DNA of 34,396 nucleotides from Gammaproteobacteria bacterium (GTDB lineage Bacteria > Pseudomonadota > Gammaproteobacteria > Ga0077554 > Ga007554), in the NCBI GenBank assembly GCA_023266055.1, contig JAHFRW010000030.1, forward strand, positions 1-34,396, given 5' to 3'. Numbering within the stretch: position 1 is the first letter of the stretch; each line of letters opens with the position of its first letter. Made by a program: the position numbers and the translations under genes. The notes beneath the pieces are model-generated. The model did no database searches, had not been told where the DNA came from, and saw nothing but the letters and a program-made list of their open reading frames with translations. This document shows, piece by piece, positions 1 through 6,353 of this stretch.

Positions 1-78
1 TTTTACAATTGCGTGCGGCTGCATTCTACCTTAGGTAATCTGCCACCGATGATTTACGAAATGGAATCGGCAGCATAA
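1..78 (+). CDS. IS3-family transposase OrfB, C-terminal end (partial)
   Basis: The reading frame entering the window at base 1 reads FYNCVRLHSTLGNLPPMIYE and then ESAA before TAA. The N-x-x-R-x-H-S-x-L-G-x-x-P-x-x-Y-E pattern is the hallmark end of the integrase-like (rve) DDE domain of IS3-family OrfB proteins. Only the last 25 codons are visible, so it cannot be said whether the gene is intact. Confidence 0.75.
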   Translation, partial: FYNCVRLHSTLGNLPPMIYEMESAA

Positions 79-116
79 AAACTTATTGATGTGTCCGAAA
101 ATACTTGACCACTACA
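1..116 (+). mobile_element. 3' end of an IS3-family insertion sequence
   Basis: The first 78 bases encode the C-terminus of an IS3-type OrfB transposase. The stretch after its stop (about 91-116, containing tgtccgaaaatacttgacca) has the look of an IS3-family terminal inverted repeat and ends in the usual CA. The body of the element lies left of the window. The element appears to have inserted into the RAYT-type gene whose C-terminal part starts immediately to the right. The exact boundary cannot be fixed without the other end. Confidence 0.6.
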
Positions 117-520
117 CACCGCCATGGCTGCAAACCGACTGGGTATTGGCCCAGTTCGGTAAAAGCCGCGCCACGGCGCGGCGCAAGTATGGCGAATTTG
201 TGGCGGAAGGCGCGGGGATCACCTCACCTTGGGGCGAACTGAAAGGCCAGGTGCTGTTGGGCCGTGAGCAATTTGTCAGCGAGTTGCAGCCGTTGCTTGA
301 GGGTAAAAGTGAGCTTAAAGAATTCCCCCAGGCACAAAGGTTGATGAATCGCCCTGCACTTAAGACGCTGTTCCCGGCACGGGTCAAGGCAAGCAAGACA
401 TTGCGCGATGAGGCGATAGGTAAGGCGTGCGCGGAACATGGCTACAGCATGGCGGACATTGCGCGCAAGGCTGAGGTACATTATTCGACGGTGAGCCGGG
501 TGATAAAAGGCGAGCGGTGA
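116..520 (+). pseudogene. RAYT-type (Y1/IS200-like) transposase, C-terminal remnant
   Basis: The open frame begins inside the IS3 end, but protein-like sequence starts at about base 116 with PPWLQTDWVLAQFGKSRATA. It runs through PWGELKGQVLLGREQFVSEL to a terminal helix-turn-helix, MADIARKAEVHYSTVSRVIK. This matches the C-terminal part of REP-associated/IS200-like Y1 transposases that carry an extra HTH. The N-terminal HUH catalytic half is missing because the IS3 element inserted in front, so the apparent ATG at 86 is IS-derived. The fragment is about 134 residues and probably non-functional as a transposase. An independently translated HTH fragment is possible but unproven. Confidence 0.65.
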
Positions 521-528
521 TGAATAAT

Positions 529-541
529 GTCAAGACTTGAC
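529..541. repeat. Short palindrome behind the RAYT remnant
   Basis: GTCAAG-A-CTTGAC is a perfect 13-nt palindrome 9 nt after the stop of the RAYT remnant, continuing into ccctaatg. Sequences of the form GTCAAGACTTGACCC commonly accompany this transposase type (from memory). It could be a remnant of the element's end or target sequence. Confidence 0.4.
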
Positions 542-676
542 CCTAATGTTCCGCACATGGGGCGAGACTCTCGACAATGCTGGCAATGTTCGGAGCGTTG
601 CACCAAAGCCTGTTACGGATACTCTGAACCATCAAATATTCGATGCGAATGGCAACTACACGGGGCGGAGGTAAAT

Positions 677-925
677 ATGGCTCAGAGTATGCCAACGCGA
701 GATGACTTGATCGGAAGACTGCAACGCTTGTGCGCTGCTCAGGAAAGTAGAGTGGACGTAGCTGCTTGGGCAATGTCGATTATTGATGATGATTCACTGA
801 GAGTGACAGATCAATTGGTATGGAATATTCTAAAAAGACTTGCTGGTGTTGATGTGCCTGCACCCGACCGAGAATTTTTGTTCACCAATACTGATTTTGA
901 GGAGTGGCTATCTGAATTGCTTTAA
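677..925 (+). CDS. Small acidic hypothetical protein (82 aa)
   Basis: I do not recognise the family with confidence. The start is set at ATG 677 because a strong GGAGG (667-671) lies 5 nt upstream. The open frame extends further up but has no ribosome site and an unprotein-like composition there. The product is acidic and predicted helical, with RDDLIGRLQRLC near the N-terminus, SIIDDDSLRVTDQLVWNILK in the middle, and a C-terminal PDREFLF...DFEEWLSELL. Size, acidity and position among toxin debris resemble a bacteriocin or polymorphic-toxin immunity protein, but that is inference. It sits alone between the palindrome at 529 and the IS110 remnant. Confidence 0.6.
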   Translation: MAQSMPTRDDLIGRLQRLCAAQESRVDVAAWAMSIIDDDSLRVTDQLVWNILKRLAGVDVPAPDREFLFTNTDFEEWLSELL

Positions 926-940
926 AACAAAGCAATGGGG

Positions 941-1087
941 TCAGATACCGTCTTGAAAAGCAACCCTCGGCATCGCCCCGATGGCATCAAACGGCTTACC
1001 GGATTTAATCACGCCGTAGATGAGGTGCGCCAACTTGCGCATCACCGCCCCCACCACCGCCTTCGGGGCGAGCCCCGCCGCGCTCAG
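941..1087 (-). pseudogene. IS110-family transposase, C-terminal remnant
   Basis: The minus strand from 1087 to the stop at 941-943 reads 48 residues including AVMRKLAHLIYGVIKSGKPF and ends AFQDGI. MRKL-x-H-L-I-Y-G-V-x-K-S-G-K-P-F followed by a terminal QDGI is the typical C-terminus of IS110-family (DEDD, transposase_20) transposases. Everything upstream is gone. The fragment abuts the REP hairpin at 1092. It overlaps a meaningless plus-strand ORF, which is not a gene. Confidence 0.7.
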
Positions 1088-1091
1088 CCTG

Positions 1092-1121
1092 GTAGGGTGG
1101 GCACGTTTTCTGTGCCCACGC
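1092..1121 (+). repeat. REP hairpin (RAYT-associated)
   Basis: GTGGGCAC (1097-1104) and GTGCCCAC (1112-1119) form a perfect 8-bp stem with a 7-nt loop, preceded by GTAG. GTAGGGTGGGCAC...GTGCCCACGC is a widespread proteobacterial REP type found beside RAYT genes. It sits 39 bases before the start of the RAYT-like ORF at 1160, the usual REP/RAYT arrangement. Confidence 0.75.
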
Positions 1122-1159
1122 GTAAAAGAGCATAGGCATTAAGGTGCCATGAGATAATA

Positions 1160-1774
1160 ATGTCCCGTTATCGTCGTGCCAATACGGCGGGCGCCACGTA
1201 TTTCTTCACGGTGGTGGCCTATCGCCGCCAAAGGATATTGTGTGACGAGCGGGTGCGCAAGGCGTTGAGAGACGCCATTGTTTCGGTGCGCGAAAAGCGG
1301 CCTTTCACGATAGACGCATGGGTATTGTTGCCCGATCATTTGCATTGCATGTGGACATTGCCGCCGGACGATGCGGATTATTCGATCAGATATTTTTATA
1401 CAGACACGTATGATTGGGTTGATATACGGCATTTTGCTGAAGCGGCAAGATATACCTACGAAGTGGGGCAATGGGGTTTGAAGGTAAAGGCGCAGGGTTT
1501 TGCCCTTGAGGTTAAGCAATGGTTTTCTGAATGGGGGGATGATTATCGCAGCGGTTTTTCGCCAGAAGATTTGCCCAGTAATTCAGCGGGTATAGATTTT
1601 GCCCAGTCAATTAGACCCGGACAGAATTTGAACGAGGCCTTTAACCTATGGGCTATCGGTGTGGGAGGTAGGGTGATTGATGACCCACGTTCAGGGTACC
1701 AGAATCTTCCCCTGTTCGAGCCGTCATTTGGAGGGGGTGAAGGGAGGGGCAGTAACTTTAGTTCAACGCCGTGA
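1160..1774 (+). pseudogene. RAYT N-terminus fused in frame to a toxin-like C-terminal region
   Basis: The 204-residue frame is a chimera. Residues 1-77 are the N-terminus of a REP-associated tyrosine transposase: MSRYRRANTAGATYFFTVVA, then LLPDHLHCMWTLPPDDADYS with the HLH of the HUH motif. At about base 1390 the homology stops where a RAYT would continue RWxLIK. The rest (YDWVDIRHFAEAA, FALEVKQWFSEW, SGFSPEDLPSNSAGIDF, LNEAFNLW, SGYQNLPLFEP) resembles C-terminal domains of RHS-type polymorphic toxins, especially the PEDLPSN-x-x-G-x-DF block; I could not confirm this family. The catalytic Tyr of the RAYT is absent, so no transposase activity is expected. The frame is open from ATG to TGA, so an expressed hybrid is possible. 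Confidence 0.5.
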
Positions 1775-1783
1775 GATTAAGCT

Positions 1784-2069
1784 ATGATCAACATGTCTGA
1801 ATGGAGAAATATTACCCTAAGGGTTCTTGAGAATAGTTTGCTTGTGGGGGCGTTATTATTTATGGTGCCATCTGTTCCATCGGATATTAGTACATCAACC
1901 GATTTTTCCCAGAGGGATTTATAGGCCTGTTGTTTTTTTGGGTAGCCGTATCCTGGCAATTTTTCGGGGCGCAGAGAATATGACGACCGTTTTATTCCAG
2001 ACAATTATTTTTGGTCTCTATGGAGCCGCGATTTATGATCGGGTCGATATTCCCCCGATTATAAAATAA
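1784..2069 (+). pseudogene. Degenerate small membrane protein (candidate immunity gene)
   Basis: From ATG 1784 the frame reads MSEWRNITLRVLENSLLVGA and LLFMVPSVPSD and stops at 1922-1924. An overlapping frame continues with GFIGLLFFWVAVSWQFFGAQ to a stop at 1981. A third carries TVLFQTIIFGLYGAAIYDRV to a stop at 2067-2069. Read together these make one protein of roughly 90 residues with three membrane segments, broken by two frame changes. It follows the toxin-like C-terminus directly, which is where immunity genes of polymorphic toxins lie. Function and family are unknown; sequencing error is an alternative to true decay. Confidence 0.4.
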
Positions 2070-2073
2070 GCTC

Positions 2074-2107
2074 GGTAGGTTGGGCTGAATGAAATGAAGC
2101 CCAACAA
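2074..2107 (+). repeat. Second REP hairpin, different stem
   Basis: GTTGGGCT (2079-2086) pairs perfectly with AGCCCAAC (2098-2105) around an 11-nt loop. The stem differs in sequence from the REP at 1097 (GTGGGCAC). It precedes the second RAYT fragment by about 20 bases. GGTTGGGCT...AAGCCCAAC is also a common RAYT-associated REP type. Confidence 0.7.
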
Positions 2108-2127
2108 TCCTGGGGGTGGATGAACAG

Positions 2128-2376
2128 ATGCGTTACCGACGTGCCGATGCCACCGGAGGCACCTATTTTTTCACCGTCAACCTCGCCGAACGCCGTTCCG
2201 ATATATTGGTACGGCATATTGATGATTTGCGTGCCGCCATAAAAATGGTGAAAGAAAAGCACCCCTTTTCCATTCTCGCCAGGGTCGTGTTACCCGAACA
2301 CCTGCACGCACGATGGCGCTTGCCGCCGGGTGATGCGGATCATCCATTACGCGGGTCATTGATCAAGGCTGGCTTC
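2128..2376 (+). pseudogene. RAYT N-terminal fragment, second copy
   Basis: From ATG 2128 the frame reads MRYRRADATGGTYFFTVNLA and continues through HPFSILARVVLPEHLHARWR and PPGDADHPLRGSLIKAGFS, the N-terminal part of a REP-associated tyrosine transposase including the HLH of the HUH motif. Similarity ends near base 2376, where VCBS-like sequence begins in another frame. The catalytic Tyr half is missing. It is clearly not a recent duplicate of the copy at 1160, since the two differ at many positions (VVAYRRQRILCDE against VNLAERRSDILV). Confidence 0.65.
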
Positions 2377-2602
2377 TCATTACCTGTCTCTCGCCGACAG
2401 CACCAACAAATACAACACCATCACCCAACGCTGGAACACCGCGTATCTTGGCCTGCGCTGGGGCACGTACGCGAGCACGCTGTATGTGGGTGACTACAAC
2501 AGCGACGGGCATGCCGACCTCATTCTGGAATCGAGGCTTGCCGGGAGTCGCGATGCCCTGCTCTATCACAACGGCAACGGAGTTTTCGACACCTTAATAT
2601 AT
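2369..2602 (+). pseudogene. VCBS/FG-GAP repeat fragment of a large surface or toxin protein
   Basis: In the frame beginning CTG 2369, one reads HYLSLADSTNKYNTITQRWN, then STLYVGDYNSDGHADLILES, then DALLYHNGNGVFDT. GDYNSDGHADLIL is the Ca-binding core of FG-GAP/VCBS (integrin-alpha-like) repeats found in SpvB/RHS-type toxins and other secreted proteins. There is no start codon with a ribosome site, and the sequence is bounded by the RAYT fragment on the left and the end of ams on the right. It is a genuine coding remnant but not a gene. It may derive from the same large protein as the toxin-like tail at 1390-1774. Confidence 0.6.
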
Positions 2603-2635
2603 AGAGAACGGTTAAAAATTCATGGGCCACAACGA

Positions 2636-4585
2636 TTAGCGCACACCCACCAGAACCATCATTTGATACGGTTCCAACTTTAAGGTTTGTGTTGCTATTA
2701 CCGTGCGTCCGGCAACAATATCAGTGATGGTGCGGCGTAATCCAAGCAGGCGTAACCGCTTGGCAGAAATCTCCTGCTCCAACTCACTGAAGTTGGCCAG
2801 TACCAGCACGCTCTGCTCTTTATGATGACGGAAATACCCCAATACATGTTTGTTATCCGCATCAATCAACTCAGTCTCAGCGCGGGTGAAGGCAAAATTT
2901 TGCTGCCGTATCTGTACCAGTTTAAGCATTCCAGAATAGATCTCACTCATCAGACTTTCACGTTTAAAGCGCTGTTCAGCAGCACCCCAGTCAAAACTGA
3001 TACGGTGCAACCAACGACTGTCCCCTGCCTTGCCAGGATCATCTTCATAGCGATAGTCATTGAGCATACCTAACTCATCACCCAGATAGATCAACGGAAT
3101 ACCGCCGATGGTAAAACAGACCCCGTAGAGCAACAAAATGCGACGAACCGCCTGTTTGATAGCATACTCATCCCGGCTCTCAAGCGCCGTTTCAAGCCCT
3201 GCCAATGAAGCGGTGGTGCCAGAAACACGGGCGTCACCGGTGGTTGGACTCTCCTGAAACGGTTGGCCTCGGGAGAAGCTGCCTTCAAATTTGCCGGTGT
3301 AAAAATGGGTAAGAAAACGACGATGCCCCTGAGGATCGATTCCCAGCTCCCTGGCATCATCATCAGAAAATACCCAGCCGATGTCATCATGACAGCGTAC
3401 ATAGTTGACCCACGCACATCCCGCCGGGATCTCAAACCGCTTATGTAGCGAATGACGCAACAGCGACGTATCGCGTGTGGCCAAGGTGCTCCACAAAAGC
3501 GCCATCAGCTGCGGGTTATAAGAGAGCTGGCACTCCTCCTCCCCGATATATTTAATCACCTCATCAGGGTGAACAATGGCCTCTGACTTAAAGGCCATCG
3601 CCGGGGTGGCAATTTTCACCAGCGTATTAAAGGCCTGAATCAATGTATGAGCCTCAGGCTCATTTTGCGAACTGGTATCCAGCCGTTTCCACAAAAATGC
3701 GACCGCATCCAGACGCAGGATTTCAACCCCTTGATTAGCAAGAAACAGCAGCTCTCCCGCCATAGCATTAAACACGGCAGGGTTTTCGTAGTTTAGGTCC
3801 CATTGATAGTTGTAAAACGTTGTCCAGATCCATTTACGGATCTTGCTGCTGTAGGTAAAGCAACCGGGGTGTTCATCCGGAAAGACCGGAATAGCGGTTT
3901 TTTCATAGGCATCCGGCAGTTTACGGTCGGGAAACATACGGTAGTAACCCTGGTACTCCTCATCCCCTGCCAGCGCCCGCCGCGCCCATAGGTGACCATC
4001 TGCGGTATGGTTAAAAATAAAGTCCAGCGAAAGACTAATGCCGTGATTACGTAACTCAACGCCGATCTGAGCTAACTCCTCCATCGTACCAATGGCGGGG
4101 TTCAGTTCACGATAGCTGCTGACCGCATAGCCGCCATCATTATCACCCTCCGGAGTTTTAAACATTGGCATCAGATGCAAGTAACTGATCCCTTGCTCTT
4201 TAAGATAAGGAATATGTTTACGCAACCCATCAAGATTGGTACAAAAGAGATCCACATAACACATTGCACCAATCATGCGATGCGACTGATACCAGTACGG
4301 ATCCGCTTCACGGATTGCATCCAACGCCTTGAGATCATCACTGCGTTCCAGCCACACCTGAGTAGCTGTCTCAATAATAGTCTGCACATGATAGAAAAAA
4401 TCGTAATTTTCACTATAAAGCTGATGCAATGGCTTGAAGAGTTGGGGGAAGTGCGTCGTCAACCGCTCAACATACCCAGCCCACTCACCTTTATCCACCT
4501 CACGTGGTAACGACTTTTCAAGACGTGATAAAATCCGCTTCAGGGTCACCCGGCTCTGCTGTTCATACCATTCATTGCTATGCAT
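2636..4585 (-). CDS. ams: Amylosucrase (GH13)
   Basis: Transfers glucose from sucrose to an alpha-1,4-glucan, releasing fructose (EC 2.4.1.4); cytoplasmic. The 649-residue length is typical. GH13 landmarks are SLDFIFNHTADGH, EILRLDAVAFLW with the nucleophile Asp293, AMAFKSEAIVHPDE with the acid/base Glu335, and VNYVRCHDDIGW with His399 and Asp400. These correspond to the D286/E328/D393 triad of the Neisseria polysaccharea enzyme by a constant offset. The start is put at ATG 4585; the TTG two codons upstream is less likely. It is the last gene of the sps-spp-fruK-ams operon, 14 nt after fruK, whose product can rephosphorylate the fructose it releases. No clear terminator is visible before the RHS/RAYT debris. 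Confidence 0.93.
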   Translation of the reverse strand: MHSNEWYEQQSRVTLKRILSRLEKSLPREVDKGEWAGYVERLTTHFPQLFKPLHQLYSENYDFFYHVQTIIETATQVWLERSDDLKALDAIREADPYWYQSHRMIGAMCYVDLFCTNLDGLRKHIPYLKEQGISYLHLMPMFKTPEGDNDGGYAVSSYRELNPAIGTMEELAQIGVELRNHGISLSLDFIFNHTADGHLWARRALAGDEEYQGYYRMFPDRKLPDAYEKTAIPVFPDEHPGCFTYSSKIRKWIWTTFYNYQWDLNYENPAVFNAMAGELLFLANQGVEILRLDAVAFLWKRLDTSSQNEPEAHTLIQAFNTLVKIATPAMAFKSEAIVHPDEVIKYIGEEECQLSYNPQLMALLWSTLATRDTSLLRHSLHKRFEIPAGCAWVNYVRCHDDIGWVFSDDDARELGIDPQGHRRFLTHFYTGKFEGSFSRGQPFQESPTTGDARVSGTTASLAGLETALESRDEYAIKQAVRRILLLYGVCFTIGGIPLIYLGDELGMLNDYRYEDDPGKAGDSRWLHRISFDWGAAEQRFKRESLMSEIYSGMLKLVQIRQQNFAFTRAETELIDADNKHVLGYFRHHKEQSVLVLANFSELEQEISAKRLRLLGLRRTITDIVAGRTVIATQTLKLEPYQMMVLVGVR

Positions 4586-4599
4586 CTTCAAACCTTGAG

Positions 4600-5481
4600 T
4601 TACGCTGACTCATCAGCAACACTGTAGAAATCTTTTGATAATGGCACCGCACCACGCAAGGCAACAATCCGGCTGGCAAATGCCTGTGCCGCAATCAGCG
4701 CCTCACCAATATCTTCATGGTGCAATACACCATGAATCAATCGCGCAGTAAATGCATCACCTGCGCCTACTGTATCGACCACAGTGGTTGATGCCGAAGG
4801 GGCTACCTGCCACTGCTGAGCATCACGGTGGCGGGCAATTGCACCACGCTCACCCAGCGTTACCACCAACAGTTCAATGCCACTCTGTTGCTGTAATGCC
4901 TCAATCCGCTGTTGCAGATTATCACCCGCAGGGGCCAGCTCCAGCAACTCATGTTGATTCAGCTTGACCCAACGGGCACGTTGCAACCATCCACGCACAT
5001 CCTCTATTTGATACCAAGGGGCACGAAGGTTAACATCCAGAAAGAGCGGTAACGCTTGTCGAGATAATAGCTGGTCAAGTGTACAGCGACTCACTTGGCT
5101 GCGTAATGCCAGGGTACCATGATAAAGCAGTGTTGCCTGAGAGAGATCGGGCAGCGCTTCAACACCTATGTTGTCATAGGCACTATTCGTGGCAATCACA
5201 TAAGCAGGCTCACCACCCTCACTAAAGCTGACATTGACCTGGCCGGTCGCACATTGCGTATTACGCTGCAACCCCTGCACCTCCATTCCCCATCGCTGCA
5301 TGGCATGTACAATCTCCTGGCCATTGTCATCATCACCAATACTGGAGAGCAGTAACGGTTGGTCATCAAATGCCTGTAGGTGCCAGGCAACATTGAAGGC
5401 CGCACCTCCCAAATGTTTAGTACCGTCCGGAAATTGATCAAATAATACCTCGCCAAAAATGACCGGCATCACACTATTCAT
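4600..5481 (-). CDS. fruK: Fructokinase, PfkB/ribokinase family
   Basis: Phosphorylates fructose to fructose-6-phosphate with ATP, linking sucrose breakdown to central metabolism and to re-synthesis by SPS. The protein has 293 residues. The N-terminal PfkB signature includes HLGGAAFNVAWHL (residues 23-35). The C-terminal ATP/anion-hole motif VVDTVGAGDAF (234-244) contains the catalytic base Asp242. The start is fixed at ATG 5481 because it forms an ATGA overlap with the spp stop; the upstream extension of the frame lies inside spp. Position between spp and ams matches the known methylotroph operon order and supports fructose as substrate. A different sugar kinase activity cannot be excluded from sequence. 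Confidence 0.88.
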   Translation of the reverse strand: MNSVMPVIFGEVLFDQFPDGTKHLGGAAFNVAWHLQAFDDQPLLLSSIGDDDNGQEIVHAMQRWGMEVQGLQRNTQCATGQVNVSFSEGGEPAYVIATNSAYDNIGVEALPDLSQATLLYHGTLALRSQVSRCTLDQLLSRQALPLFLDVNLRAPWYQIEDVRGWLQRARWVKLNQHELLELAPAGDNLQQRIEALQQQSGIELLVVTLGERGAIARHRDAQQWQVAPSASTTVVDTVGAGDAFTARLIHGVLHHEDIGEALIAAQAFASRIVALRGAVPLSKDFYSVADESA

Positions 5482-6353
5482 TGTTTTTGCTGCTCCTGAT
5501 TCACCAGTTGCATAATCGCCTCCCGATACGTCGGGGCATAATGGCAAACCCCTTCGAGAACACCCGCGCTGTAGTAACCATTCATGCCGGTTAACGTACC
5601 CGTAGCAATATAAAGTGTCTGCTCATGGCCTTCGGCCTTAACCTGAGATTTGGCCTGAGCTTTTACATCACTGCTAGCATTGGCAACCAGTACCGAATTC
5701 ACTGAACTCACCAACACCTCTAAATCATTGCCACTGTCACCCGAAAAAATAAGCTCATCATCACGGTAACCCAGCTTCTGTTGCAAGAAACGCACAGCAT
5801 GCAGCTTATTCGCACTCTGTGGCAGCAGGTCTAACAAACCGATATTTTCCGGTGCATCAATACTCCATATCAAGTTTGCCCGCACCCCAACATTCAACAG
5901 ACGCTTTTCAACGGTGGTTAACAACGTTGCGTGGTCAAAACCAAGTGGCACGTAAAAGCTGAGTTTGTGTTGGTTTTGCTTTTTAGGCTCCTGTAAAAGC
6001 AGTTGTGGAATATCACTAAGCCATTCCGATAACTGTTGATGTGTATAACCAGACCAGTCGTTATCTATATGTTCACTCCACTCAACTACCTCTACCCAAC
6101 GCCCATCTTCCCATTGATAAATTTTGCTACCCACATCAGTAATTGCATACGCAGGCATCGGTAGGCTGTACTGAACGATGGCCTCCTCTACCAAGGCAAG
6201 ATCTCTTCCTGAAACATATGCCAACATAATGCCGGGCAACCGGGAGAAGCCGGTAAAACAAGATCGCGCAGTGAGTGACTCCAGCTCCGCCCCGTTGGGT
6301 AATAACGTACGGTCGAGATCACTGCACAACAGCAGCCGTGATGGCTGGCTCAT
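5478..6353 (-). CDS. spp: Sucrose-6-phosphate phosphatase
   Basis: Removes phosphate from sucrose-6-phosphate, the final step of sucrose synthesis (EC 3.1.3.24). HAD-superfamily protein of 291 residues with all four motifs visible: SDLDRTLLP (Asp12 nucleophile, Asp14 acid/base, Thr16), YVSGRDLALV for motif II, Lys183 in SANKLHAVRFL for motif III, and FSGDSGNDLEVL for the Mg-binding motif IV. The start at ATG 6353 overlaps the sps stop by ATGA; an ATG 8 codons upstream, inside sps, is less likely. Because the HAD domain of the neighbouring SPS looks degenerate, this is probably the only working phosphatase of the pathway here. Confidence 0.92.
   Translation of the reverse strand: MSQPSRLLLCSDLDRTLLPNGAELESLTARSCFTGFSRLPGIMLAYVSGRDLALVEEAIVQYSLPMPAYAITDVGSKIYQWEDGRWVEVVEWSEHIDNDWSGYTHQQLSEWLSDIPQLLLQEPKKQNQHKLSFYVPLGFDHATLLTTVEKRLLNVGVRANLIWSIDAPENIGLLDLLPQSANKLHAVRFLQQKLGYRDDELIFSGDSGNDLEVLVSSVNSVLVANASSDVKAQAKSQVKAEGHEQTLYIATGTLTGMNGYYSAGVLEGVCHYAPTYREAIMQLVNQEQQKQ

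Noticed and set aside
937-956. Possible inverted partner of the palindrome at 529-541 flanking the 82-aa gene
   Set aside because: The sequence is explained as the conserved 3' end of the IS110 transposase (AFQDGI and stop); the match to TCAAGAC is short.
935-1135. 66-codon plus-strand frame
   Set aside because: It runs antisense to an IS110 transposase remnant and through the REP hairpin; composition is Arg/His-rich noise.
1827-2069. 80-codon plus-strand frame read as one gene
   Set aside because: Its first half is the wrong frame of the degenerate membrane protein; only the last ~30 codons look protein-like, so it was treated as part of a three-frame pseudogene.
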